Positions 1 through 8,511 of a stretch of DNA of 64,000 bases are shown here, in pieces (within the stretch, counting starts at the first letter, position 1; each line of letters begins with the position of its first letter). The position numbers and the translations under genes were made by a program. The notes beneath the pieces were generated by a model, which did not search any database, was not told the origin of the DNA, and was given only the letters and a program-made list of their open reading frames with translations. This DNA is from Phycisphaerales bacterium (GTDB lineage Bacteria; Planctomycetota; Phycisphaerae; Phycisphaerales; UBA1924): the NCBI GenBank assembly GCA_029260555.1, contig JAJDCZ010000001.1, forward strand, positions 1-64,000, read 5' to 3'.

Positions 1-1460
1 AGCCGCAACCGCCCGCAAGGTGCCCGTCGGCATCGTATAAGTGTAATCGATCCCGCCTCGAGAGCAAGCCGCAACGGGCTGGGTAGTCTCGTGATGGTCA
101 GGGCGAGTGTAATCGATCCCGCCTCGAGAGCAAGCCGCAACTAAACAGATATCGTGTCGTCGTCGTTGCGAAGTGTAATCGATCCCGCCTCGAGAGCAAG
201 CCGCAACCCTCGCCCCCAGCAGTGTACGCAATCAATAAGTGTAATCGATCCCGCCTCGAGAGCAAGCCGCAACCCCGTATGCCACGCCGATCGAACTACC
301 ATCAGTGTAATCGATCCCGCCTCGAGAGCAAGCCGCAACTGAAGGCCAATATAACCCACAGCAATAACAAGTGTAATCGATCCCGCCTCGAGAGCAAGCC
401 GCAACCATTGGTTGGCGGTGTCTGCAGCTTCCAGAAGTGTAATCGATCCCGCCTCGAGAGCAAGCCGCAACAGCGGGCGCATGACTTGGCAATCGACGAT
501 GAGTGTAATCGATCCCGCCTCGAGAGCAAGCCGCAACCCCAAACTAAGCTGCAAGACACTCTGGGCGAGTGTAATCGATCCCGCCTCGAGAGCAAGCCGC
601 AACATTACGCTGCGTATACGCAACGGTTCGGCAAGTGTAATCGATCCCGCCTCGAGAGCAAGCCGCAACATTGATCACCCAGTAGCCCGATCGTTGCGGA
701 GTGTAATCGATCCCGCCTCGAGAGCAAGCCGCAACACAACTGGCATGTACACCTGCATCTGATCGAGTGTAATCGATCCCGCCTCGAGAGCAAGCCGCAA
801 CCACACCCCCATCGCTGCGCACCCCCAGCGAGTGTAATCGATCCCGCCTCGAGAGCAAGCCGCAACCCCACGATCGACCAGTCCACCCCCCTGTATAGTG
901 TAATCGATCCCGCCTCGAGAGCAAGCCGCAACGGCCCGCACCACCGGGGCCCGCACCACCGGAGTGTAATCGATCCCGCCTCGAGAGCAAGCCGCAACAT
1001 CGACTTTCACGCTCGTACCAGCGCGGGCAGTGTAATCGATCCCGCCTCGAGAGCAAGCCGCAACGGCTTGGGCTCAGCCTTGGGCTTGGGCTTGAGTGTA
1101 ATCGATCCCGCCTCGAGAGCAAGCCGCAACACCGGCTTTCACGCTCATACCAGCGCGGGCAGTGTAATCGATCCCGCCTCGAGAGCAAGCCGCAACCCTC
1201 CTCATCGCCCAGTCCACCCCCCCGTAAGTGTAATCGATCCCGCCTCGAGAGCAAGCCGCAACATATGAGCAGGCGAACAACAAACAAGCCCGAGTGTAAT
1301 CGATCCCGCCTCGAGAGCAAGCCGCAACCCACCGATCGACCAGTCCACCCCCCGTATCAGTGTAATCGATCCCGCCTCGAGAGCAAGCCGCAACTACGGG
1401 GAAGGTGGTTGTCATTTTCTATTCAGTGTAATCGATCCCGCCTCGAGAGCAAGCCGCAGT
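1..1460. CRISPR. CRISPR array, 22 full repeats plus one partial, 36/30 architecture (type II-like)
   Basis: A 36-bp repeat starting AGTGTAATCGATCCC and ending GAGAGCAAGCCGCAAC recurs at 40, 106, 172, 238, 304, 370, 436, 502, 568, 634, 700, 766, 831, 897, 963, 1029, 1095, 1161, 1227, 1293, 1359 and 1425; bases 1-9 are the tail of an earlier repeat, so the array continues to the left. Spacers are 30 bp, except 802-830 (29 bp). The copies I compared are identical except the one at 1425-1460, whose last two bases are GT instead of AC, as expected at an array end. On the minus strand the repeat starts GTTGCGGCTTGC and ends GATTACACT; length, spacer size and these termini resemble type II-C repeats, where a -10 box lies at the repeat end. 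No cas gene or tracrRNA anti-repeat is visible in the window, so the type is inference. Confidence 0.98.
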
Positions 1461-1819
1461 AGTGCACAGTCGCGCGCGGGGGCGGGGGGGGGGGGGTAGC
1501 TATTTCATTGAGTACATTGCAAACGATGCAATAAATCATATGTGGTGTCATCTTTTATGAAGAAAGAGAAACAAGATCATCTTGTTCATTCAACTAAGGC
1601 AGTTCACTCTCGCATAGGTTTAAGCTGTGATGCCAAATAAAACCCACAGCTACTAAAGCGAAGCGAAAAGACACTTTTCTTCCCAAAATACCCGCACAAC
1701 CCTCAATATCCCTACGCCACATGCCGATCTTCTCTGCGAATCTCAGCACGCCGTGTGCTGCGAATCAAAACAAGAAGGCAAACATCTAGGACCCTCCATA
1801 TATAAAAGGATGACATATT
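1461..1819. other. Non-coding flank of the CRISPR array
   Basis: No convincing gene. The stretch begins with a G tract (five G, one C, thirteen G) at 1478-1496, beside the degenerate last repeat. A 17-bp palindrome with 8-bp arms (AACAAGAT/ATCTTGTT around one C) lies at 1570-1586, and a weaker ATTGCA/TGCAAT pair near 1518-1534. I looked for a stretch complementary to the CRISPR repeat (a tracrRNA anti-repeat) and saw none. The last part carries the leader of the gene starting at 1820, with AAGGA about 9 bases before its ATG. Confidence 0.6.
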
Positions 1820-2495
1820 ATGGGCACTCTCCCACGCACCAAGAACGAGCAGATCGCATTCTTCGAGCAGCGTCTTCCACTCTGGAATGCCAATGCCGCC
1901 GCACTTGGGCTCTCGCTCCCACATCTCACCGAACTTGCCACACAGACCACCACCGCGCGCACCGACTTTGACGCCGCCCAAGTCGCCCGCGCAGCATCCA
2001 CTCGCCGCCACAGAGACACAGGACTTCGCCGTTGCAGGTCTGACAGACTTTGGTGCTGACCTGATCAAACTCATCCGCGCCAAAGCTCAGGCTGACAATG
2101 ATCCCAGCCTCTACGCCCTGGCCAACATCCCCGCGCCCGCAGCACCCTCGCCCGCCGGTACACCGCCCGTGCCCACCAACCTTCAGGCCGACCTGCAAAA
2201 CGATGGCTCGGTCAGACTCAACTGGAAAGGCACGCTCTCCAGCGGCGCATTCTTCACCATCTGGCGCACCACCGACAACGCACCAACCCCCACACAGATC
2301 GACTCCATCGCAGCCAAGGCGTACATCGATGACTCGATCCCCGCTGCAACCTGCGCCATCTCCTACTTCATCCGCGCCCACCGTCAGCAGTTCATGTCCG
2401 ACGCCTCCACACCCGTCAACATCGCACTCGGCGGCACCGGCACCGCAGGCGCCATCGGCACAGCCACAACCCACCCAACTTCACAAGCCGCCTGA
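1820..2495 (+). pseudogene. Frameshifted planctomycete fibronectin-III-like protein
   Basis: The start M-G-T-L-P-R-T-K-N-E-Q-I and the later A-S-L-A-A-T-E-T-Q-D-F, then an alanine/proline linker and L-Q-N-D-G-S-V-R-L-N-W-K-G, match a protein type common in Planctomycetota: an N-terminal helical part and a C-terminal fibronectin-III-like domain. Here the two halves are in different frames. Frame 2 runs from ATG 1820 to about codon 60, and the homologous continuation is one base later, with the switch in the stretch near 1995-2005 (TCCACTCGCC). One extra base explains it. The second frame stops at 2495. There is no homopolymer at the break, so a real mutation is as likely as a sequencing error. 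The start has a good Shine-Dalgarno. Function of the family is not known to me. Confidence 0.75.
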
Positions 2496-2595
2496 CCCCC
2501 CCTCCCCCCCACCACCATCGCCACCTAACGCACTCTCACCCAGCAAGTCGCAGGGTTTTCCTTTAGGCATGTTTTAGATCCACACGGCTCATCAC

Positions 2596-3189
2596 CTATT
2601 GCTGTTTGCCTTCGATCGCGGCGATAAGGCAGGCTGATGCCAGGATGAACAGTTCATCGATGTTTTCATCTTCTTCCAAGATTGCCACTCCCATGCGGAA
2701 AATAAACGGATTAAAATGTTGACGGTACCCTGCGATGACTGCTGAGTCAGATGTCCTGATGATCTCATAGCGTTGTGGAAAAAAGACTGAAGCCAACTCG
2801 ACATATCGCCGGGCAAAGGGGGCGAATGACCCTGTTTCACGAATCGTGGCGACCTGCTGGCCGTCATAGTCAAACATCAACCACTCGTCACGCAGGAACG
2901 AAGATTTCAATCCCTTGCGTCGAAGCGAGCCAAGCGCTGCCCCATCGGGAAGTGTGACGAGATAAGTGGAACTGAAATCGATCACGCTCTGGGCCTCAAG
3001 CGAAAGCAGCAGGTCAGACATGTCTTGGCCAGTGTAGAGTTTGAGACTTTCCTTGAGTTTGAATGCTTTTTGCTTGCAATACCCGATGACCGAGCCGTGT
3101 TCGTCGTAGACATGAAAGGCAGCACCGAAGATTTTAAATAACTTGCGTCTGATGGTGTATTTTTCGTAATGTGCAGGTCTGACGCTCAT
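2596..3189 (-). CDS. LURP-one/scramblase-like (Tubby-fold) protein
   Basis: The 197-residue product starts MSVRPAHYEKYTIRRKLFKI and carries the alternating short beta-strand pattern of the LURP-one-related family (YxjI-like): F-H-V-Y-D-E-H-G-S-V-I-G-Y near residue 26, K-Q-K-A-F-K-L-K-E after it, and a C-terminal hydrophobic helix (residues about 170-195) as in the Tubby/phospholipid-scramblase fold. There is no signal peptide, so it is probably cytoplasmic and membrane-facing. AGGA lies 8 bases before the ATG. It is a single gene between the frameshifted gene and a terminator that belongs to the next minus-strand gene. The family's biochemical role in bacteria is not established; the fold call is from pattern recognition. 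Confidence 0.75.
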   Translation of the reverse strand: MSVRPAHYEKYTIRRKLFKIFGAAFHVYDEHGSVIGYCKQKAFKLKESLKLYTGQDMSDLLLSLEAQSVIDFSSTYLVTLPDGAALGSLRRKGLKSSFLRDEWLMFDYDGQQVATIRETGSFAPFARRYVELASVFFPQRYEIIRTSDSAVIAGYRQHFNPFIFRMGVAILEEDENIDELFILASACLIAAIEGKQQ

Positions 3190-3231
3190 GGGGATTTCCT
3201 TTTGGGTATGAATCTTGAAACTCAGTGTACA

Positions 3232-3258
3232 TAAAACAGATCCGCGTGTGGGATCTGT
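3232..3258 (-). terminator. Intrinsic terminator of the LEPR-XLL gene
   Basis: On the minus strand ACAGATCC and GGATCTGT form a perfect 8-bp stem around a 7-base loop, followed by TTTTATG. It lies about 30 bases past the stop codon of the gene ending at 3291. Confidence 0.75.
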
Positions 3259-3290
3259 GTTTGATAGTGAGTTGAATCTTGCTCTATGTA

Positions 3291-5477
3291 TCAGACCAGC
3301 AGCGAATCTTCCATAAGGTTTTCAGCTGTCCAGGTGCCTCCTGGCTCCCAGAAGTATCTGATCAGATCACCAGTGCTGTCGTAGCCAAAGACATTAAGGC
3401 TGCTGTTGCTTGGTGCCATGCCCGTCAGCATCGTAGTGATGATCGGCTGACCAGCACCGACATTGTCTGACAGCGTTGTGATTGACCAACTCGACATCCC
3501 CGGTGCCCACCAGTATACCTTGACCTTGCCGGTGGTCTGATCCAGCCCTGTCACATTCAGCCCGCCCCAACTTGAGACATAAGAAGAGACAGAGTTGGGA
3601 TCGAGAATCGGCCCGGAGACATTGTTGGTCAGATCGCTGTTGACCCAGTTGCCGCCGAAGCTGGGCACCCACCATGTCACCTGAAGATGCCCTGCCGCGT
3701 TGATGCCCGCAATATTGATCCCCTTCCAAGGCGTCAGGTAGACAGCCAGCCCACCAACGATCGGAGCAGCACCGGTAATAGTGGAGAGATTGCTCGCTGT
3801 CCAACCGAACATGCCGGGAGCCCACCAGACAGAATGAATCGCACCGCTGGCATCAAGACCCGCGATGTTGAGTCCGCCCCATGCAGTCGCATAACTGGCA
3901 AGTTTGCCCGTAAACGCAGGCATCTGCTGACCCTGCCCGCGCAGGTTTTGGCCAAGGTCCATCACAGACCACCGATAGTTGCCCGGACTTGTGGTTGAGC
4001 CGTCCTGGGAATAAAGGATCAGGTCGCCGTTAATATCCAAAACGGTAATGTTGACATTGCCGTCAGGACTGGTCATGACCTGAATATCGCTTGTGAGCCA
4101 TAATGATCCATCTGTTTCCTGAGTTAGATTGCGGAATGACCATGTTCCATCGCTCTCGTGGTGGAACAGAATTAAATCCCCGTTGAAAGAAACCCCAGCT
4201 GCATATGAAAGCCCATCCCTGGGATCGGTCCATGACTGGATATCACCGGCGAGTGCCGGGGCACCAGTGGCCTCAAGAAGATCATACTCACGCCATTGAT
4301 TATCGCCGAATTGTTCCCACACCGCAGGTTGCCCGCCATCGCGTAGCCCTGCGATTGAAAACTCATAGGATGGCACCGACACAGTTGTACTGTTGCTGAT
4401 TTTGCTTGCAATACCTGCGATCTCCCCACGAATACCAAGGATCGATGCAGATTGAATAACAGATGAAGAAGCATTTGCGCTCACCTTGATTACAGCAAGC
4501 ACGCCATCTGTGGTGTTGATCGTGACCGTATTCCCGCTGAGTGACCAGGAGCCGATTTCATCAGGATTGGGATTACCAGCCTGGTATTGACGCAGATCAT
4601 AATTTGCGTATGAGCCGTTAGAACTCAGTGTTATGATCGAACTGAATGTGTCTTCTCCGTTTGATATATTGTCAGGAGAGGTGCTCATCGTTAGATAACT
4701 GCCGACGACCTGGTCTCTTGTTGGAGCAGCATCTACACGCACAGCCGCTGCAATAAGTGAATCGCCTCCTAAATTCAATGCAAAGAGCAATGATTGCCCA
4801 TCGCGTGACAAATAGTAATGGAATCCGGCGTTAGATACCGCCTTCCCATCGTTGCTCACGGTGCTGATCGAGTCACCAATCACCTCAGTCCCCATACTGT
4901 CAGTGGCCGACATACTCAGAATACCATTGGAAAAAGTGAGTTGTCCGTAGACTGATTCGGATTCCCACAATTTGGAATCCCAAAAGACCATCGAGTAATC
5001 CCATGTGCCGTTAAAATCCGCTATGGCCGTCGTGGTTCGTGACTCAATGATGGCCGCATAGTCATACTCGCCAGCCCTTGTTCCCTGATGCCAGCCAAGC
5101 GACTGACCGTCGGCAGAAAGAAACTGCGCTCCGGTGCTGTGTGTCCAAGGTGAGCCGTTCGTCGTTCGCATACGGAAGCTGCCATTGTCTTGCCAACTCA
5201 TCGTGCCCCAATCGACCGGTGATCCATTGGCCCACCCTTGAGATTCCAATGTCAGAGTTCCCGACACCGTACCCGCAGCATCAACCGAACCGTCCACAAC
5301 ATACATGGAAAGTGAACTGTTGTTGTCAATCGCGCCAACCGCCCAAAAGTCAAAAGCGCCAGGGACACTGAGCAACATCCGGCTTTCCAGAGGTTCAAAG
5401 AAAACATCACACGATTCCCCTCTGCCAGCGATACATTGGTGTCTATTGGTGACGGGACAATGTGATGTCTCAATCAT
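3291..5477 (-). CDS. LEPR-XLL domain secreted protein with C-terminal lectin-like repeats
   Basis: The 728-residue product has FEPLESRMLLS about 25 residues from the start, the LEPR-XLL signature that marks exported proteins in Planctomycetes and relatives. The middle is a set of low-similarity beta-rich segments. The last 250 residues hold at least four repeats of about 50 residues with the pattern G-L-N-(I/V)-x-G-(L/I)-D then W-W-A-P-G-M and W-x-x-x-x-L, as in beta-propeller lectins. I chose ATG 5477 because GAGGAG stands 9 bases before it; an upstream in-frame ATG at 5516 lacks this. No TM anchor is seen after the LEPR motif. Likely extracellular, perhaps sugar-binding; ligand unknown. Confidence 0.8.
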   Translation of the reverse strand: MIETSHCPVTNRHQCIAGRGESCDVFFEPLESRMLLSVPGAFDFWAVGAIDNNSSLSMYVVDGSVDAAGTVSGTLTLESQGWANGSPVDWGTMSWQDNGSFRMRTTNGSPWTHSTGAQFLSADGQSLGWHQGTRAGEYDYAAIIESRTTTAIADFNGTWDYSMVFWDSKLWESESVYGQLTFSNGILSMSATDSMGTEVIGDSISTVSNDGKAVSNAGFHYYLSRDGQSLLFALNLGGDSLIAAAVRVDAAPTRDQVVGSYLTMSTSPDNISNGEDTFSSIITLSSNGSYANYDLRQYQAGNPNPDEIGSWSLSGNTVTINTTDGVLAVIKVSANASSSVIQSASILGIRGEIAGIASKISNSTTVSVPSYEFSIAGLRDGGQPAVWEQFGDNQWREYDLLEATGAPALAGDIQSWTDPRDGLSYAAGVSFNGDLILFHHESDGTWSFRNLTQETDGSLWLTSDIQVMTSPDGNVNITVLDINGDLILYSQDGSTTSPGNYRWSVMDLGQNLRGQGQQMPAFTGKLASYATAWGGLNIAGLDASGAIHSVWWAPGMFGWTASNLSTITGAAPIVGGLAVYLTPWKGINIAGINAAGHLQVTWWVPSFGGNWVNSDLTNNVSGPILDPNSVSSYVSSWGGLNVTGLDQTTGKVKVYWWAPGMSSWSITTLSDNVGAGQPIITTMLTGMAPSNSSLNVFGYDSTGDLIRYFWEPGGTWTAENLMEDSLLV

Positions 5478-5580
5478 CTTCTTTGCTCCTCGTGAGGCAT
5501 GAGATGCCTCTCGCATGAATCTGATCGTATAATAATATACCCTTCAAAGCTAAAACTGGAAACATACCGGTATTGTACGA

Positions 5581-8106
5581 TCAGGGGCACCCTATAACAA
5601 ATAGATTTACAAACTCAAAGAAATCCAGCACATCAACAATGCCATCGCTGGTCAGGTCTGCTGCGGGGTCGCTGGTGGAGAATAGACTGACAAAGACAAA
5701 GAAATCCAGCACATCGACAATGTTATCGTTGTTGAGATCAACAACACATACACCCGGTGGCACGGGGAAGTTTGCATCGATCCAGTCCCGTGCATCGGTA
5801 GTCAGTTCATCTGTTGGAAAACTGTTTCCTGGGGTGCCACTTCCAAGCGAGGCAACGACAGGTAATGAAACATTCGCCCAGTCATCATACGGAGTGATAA
5901 TCTCAGAGAATGACGGGATGCCGGGAAGGGATATATTTGCAGGCGGATCGGCAACATAGTTCAGATCCTGCAGCACACTGTTGGAATGAATCCCATCTTG
6001 CTCACCGGACGCATTCGGGGATCCATAATCAGTCATGCTTCCATCAAGCTTGACAAACTTGACCTTGCGAACATTGTTACCATTGCCATCCGGCTCGAAG
6101 ACGCCAAATGGTAACCAGACATCGCGATAGGTACCGCCGGGGGTTCCGATACCCACTGTCTCGTTGAGGGCGGACTCATCAAGTGTCACAAAATTGCCTG
6201 CATCCACACGCGAGAAGTCCAGTTTCCAGAACCTTCGATTCCAGTTGTATCGATAGCTGAAAGCGTAGTTCATGACACTGGGGTAGTTCGGCTTGCCATT
6301 GATGCTGTCGCCGCCGCCGTGGCGTAAATTCAGATTGTGCCCAAGTTCGTGCATGAAAACGGCTGCCTGCTGTTCATCGTTGTATCTTGTGCCTGTAAAA
6401 ATGACGAAGTTGTCACCGGGCCTCTGCCCACAGCCACCAATGTTTGTAGGAGCAGCCGAATCGGCAATGATGCAGTAGCGATACGCTTTGGCTTTGGCTG
6501 CGAGCAATCTTGCATCACCATGTTCCAGCAGTGTTCCGAAATGATCGCTTCGACACAGATCAAAATCCAGAGGCCAACAGCCATCAGTTTGCATGGGAAC
6601 AACCAGAGGCAAGATATCAGTTGTGTCACGAAGAATATGAAGGTTGATTCCAAGGGTACCATCGAGATTCGTAAACGGTGCATTAGAAAATGCGGTCTGT
6701 AACAATGTGACTGCTGTATTTGACAGGTTCAGCCCCAGCATTGCATCGACTTCAACAAATAAATCTTTGTGAATCGGGTTTGCACCCGGAAGCATAAATC
6801 GCTGTTCTGTATCTCCGGCATCAAAGTAAGGGATGCCATTTAATTCCCAATCATCATATAGCCCATCACCATCTGAATCGACATCACCAGTAAAGATATA
6901 GGCTGCCCCAGAGTTGCTCACAAAGTTGGGAAATCCTGATTGGCCGATGTCATCTCCGGTTGCTCCGATGATGGCGGCCGTGTTATTGATCGCAACCGCA
7001 GTCCCAAACCTGTCGCTCGATTCGCCTTCCCCGGGTGTGAGTTTGGTGAGCTGAGTCGCAGTGGCAATATCGAAAAGATATGCCGATCCAGAGCTGCCGC
7101 CGTTGTCATCGTCATCTGCAGCACCTGCGATGAGGGTTGTGTCACTGGCCCAAATGGATCTCCCAAACTTGTCGCCTGAGGCACCATCGCTTGCGAGTAC
7201 TTTGGCGACCTGTAAACCTGACGGGATATCAAAGACATATACCGATCCAGAATCAGTTCCAAGATCATCGTCACCCCAGCTGCCAACAAATGCATGCGTG
7301 CTGTTGATTGCTACAGACAACCCGAAGAAATCGTTGGATGATCCGTCACTGGCAAGGAGTTTAGTAATCTGTGATGGATTGGCTGAGTCAAAAATATCAT
7401 AAAGATATGCTGCACCTGAGCTGGTGCCGTTAGTGTCAACCCCGTCTGCTCCGACAATGAGTGTATCCCCACGAATCGCAAGAGCATGCCCAAACCAGTC
7501 GAATGCTAAACCATCAACCGGTGTAATTTTAGAAAGTTGCTGCCCCGTTGTAATATCAAAAAGATAGACAGATCCAGAGTCACTTCCATGATCGTTGTCT
7601 CTGAATGCCCCAACGGCAGCAACTTGGAGCCCTGGAAGACCACCAATTGCCACAGCATATCCAAACTCATCGCGGGAACCACCATCGCTAGGAACAAGCT
7701 TGGCGATCTGAAGTCCACTATTTGCATCATAAAGATATGCTGCACCTGAGTTTGTACCTAAGTCGTCGTCCCATTTTGCGCCAACAATCACTGTGGATCC
7801 AGAGATTGCCACAGCCCATCCAAAGCGATCGTTCGAAGCACCATCTGAGGCTGTAAACTTGACAAGTTGTTCGCCGGTGATGGTATTAAAGAGATACGCT
7901 GAGCCTGAATTCGAGCCATTGTCGTCATCACTGAATACGCCGACTATTGCTTTGTGTCCACTGAGCGCAATAGCACTCCCAAATAGATCATTTGCCGCCG
8001 CGTCGTCAGCCAGTGGTTTGTAGTACTGAGTACTGAACTGGGCTCTGGTTATACCGGTACACAACAGAATTGCGGTTGCTGCAAGAATGGGTAAGTCGTA
8101 TCGCAT
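5581..8106 (-). CDS. Exported FG-GAP propeller / metzincin-like protease / GC-type dockerin protein
   Basis: 841 residues. A signal peptide (MRYDLPILAATAILL... cut after TRA) is followed by seven FG-GAP-type repeats with D-D-N-G-x-x-S-G-S-A-Y-L-F, enough for one seven-bladed beta-propeller. Next comes a protease-like domain with HELGHNLNLRH near residues 586-596 and a Met-turn S-V-M-N-Y about 20 residues later, the zinc site and Met-turn of metzincins (the usual Gly between the second and third His is Asn). The C-terminus is two dockerin half-repeats (D-L-N-N-D-N-I-V-D-V-L-D-F-F and D-L-T-S-D-G-I-V-D-V-L-D-F-F-E-F) ending in GCP. ATG 8106 precedes the signal peptide; an upstream in-frame TTG at 8133 is less likely. 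Probably a surface or secreted protease; substrate unknown. Confidence 0.85.
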   Translation of the reverse strand: MRYDLPILAATAILLCTGITRAQFSTQYYKPLADDAAANDLFGSAIALSGHKAIVGVFSDDDNGSNSGSAYLFNTITGEQLVKFTASDGASNDRFGWAVAISGSTVIVGAKWDDDLGTNSGAAYLYDANSGLQIAKLVPSDGGSRDEFGYAVAIGGLPGLQVAAVGAFRDNDHGSDSGSVYLFDITTGQQLSKITPVDGLAFDWFGHALAIRGDTLIVGADGVDTNGTSSGAAYLYDIFDSANPSQITKLLASDGSSNDFFGLSVAINSTHAFVGSWGDDDLGTDSGSVYVFDIPSGLQVAKVLASDGASGDKFGRSIWASDTTLIAGAADDDDNGGSSGSAYLFDIATATQLTKLTPGEGESSDRFGTAVAINNTAAIIGATGDDIGQSGFPNFVSNSGAAYIFTGDVDSDGDGLYDDWELNGIPYFDAGDTEQRFMLPGANPIHKDLFVEVDAMLGLNLSNTAVTLLQTAFSNAPFTNLDGTLGINLHILRDTTDILPLVVPMQTDGCWPLDFDLCRSDHFGTLLEHGDARLLAAKAKAYRYCIIADSAAPTNIGGCGQRPGDNFVIFTGTRYNDEQQAAVFMHELGHNLNLRHGGGDSINGKPNYPSVMNYAFSYRYNWNRRFWKLDFSRVDAGNFVTLDESALNETVGIGTPGGTYRDVWLPFGVFEPDGNGNNVRKVKFVKLDGSMTDYGSPNASGEQDGIHSNSVLQDLNYVADPPANISLPGIPSFSEIITPYDDWANVSLPVVASLGSGTPGNSFPTDELTTDARDWIDANFPVPPGVCVVDLNNDNIVDVLDFFVFVSLFSTSDPAADLTSDGIVDVLDFFEFVNLFVIGCP

Positions 8107-8511
8107 GGTGCATTGCCTTTTGAAAATTCTCAAATGAAAAATATGGTTGGAACGGAATATCGGACATGGTGTCGCAGATATCTAAAAATATTGGCATGTG
8201 AACAGATATGCAAGTCCTATGCTTCATTGTAATCATATTTATTCATTGATGCAACCCAATTCGTGACATCTGGAAGGCGTTTGGAGTCCGTTTAAGATGG
8301 CTGATAATGTGCCTCCTTGTCACTAAACAGAATGTATTCTACAAAGCTTCTAGTAGTAATGTGTTAGACTCGTGTTAGACTCTGTTTGGCAAATTGAATC
8401 GCTTGCTCAAGCCATTCTTGAGGGGTTGGATACAGAATAATTATTGCTTGATTGGAGGCCAGATAGCTCTGCAAAGCTGAGCTTGGCCGTGAAAATTCGT
8501 CTATTCCTCAG
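8107..8511. other. Intergenic region between two minus-strand exported-protein genes
   Basis: I see no gene. It contains an exact tandem pair of the 11-mer GTGTTAGACTC (8361-8371 and 8372-8382) and, next to the downstream esterase gene, a nested inverted repeat (8457-8488). The part nearest 8106 must hold the promoter of the propeller/protease gene, but I cannot point to convincing -35 and -10 boxes. Confidence 0.5.
8457..8488 (-). terminator. Possible terminator-like stem-loop after the esterase gene
   Basis: Outer arms GGCCA/TGGCC and inner arms AGCTC/GAGCT, separated by a GAT bulge on one side, fold into a nested stem about 25 bases after the esterase stop codon. There is no U-tract after it on the minus strand, so this may not be an intrinsic terminator. 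Confidence 0.35.

Noticed and set aside
141..1462. Several long open frames on both strands inside the CRISPR array
   Set aside because: They come from the 66-base period (a multiple of three) of repeat plus spacer and consist of the same residues over and over.
1461..1819. tracrRNA next to the array
   Set aside because: No stretch complementary to the repeat is present in this flank; it would have to be elsewhere.
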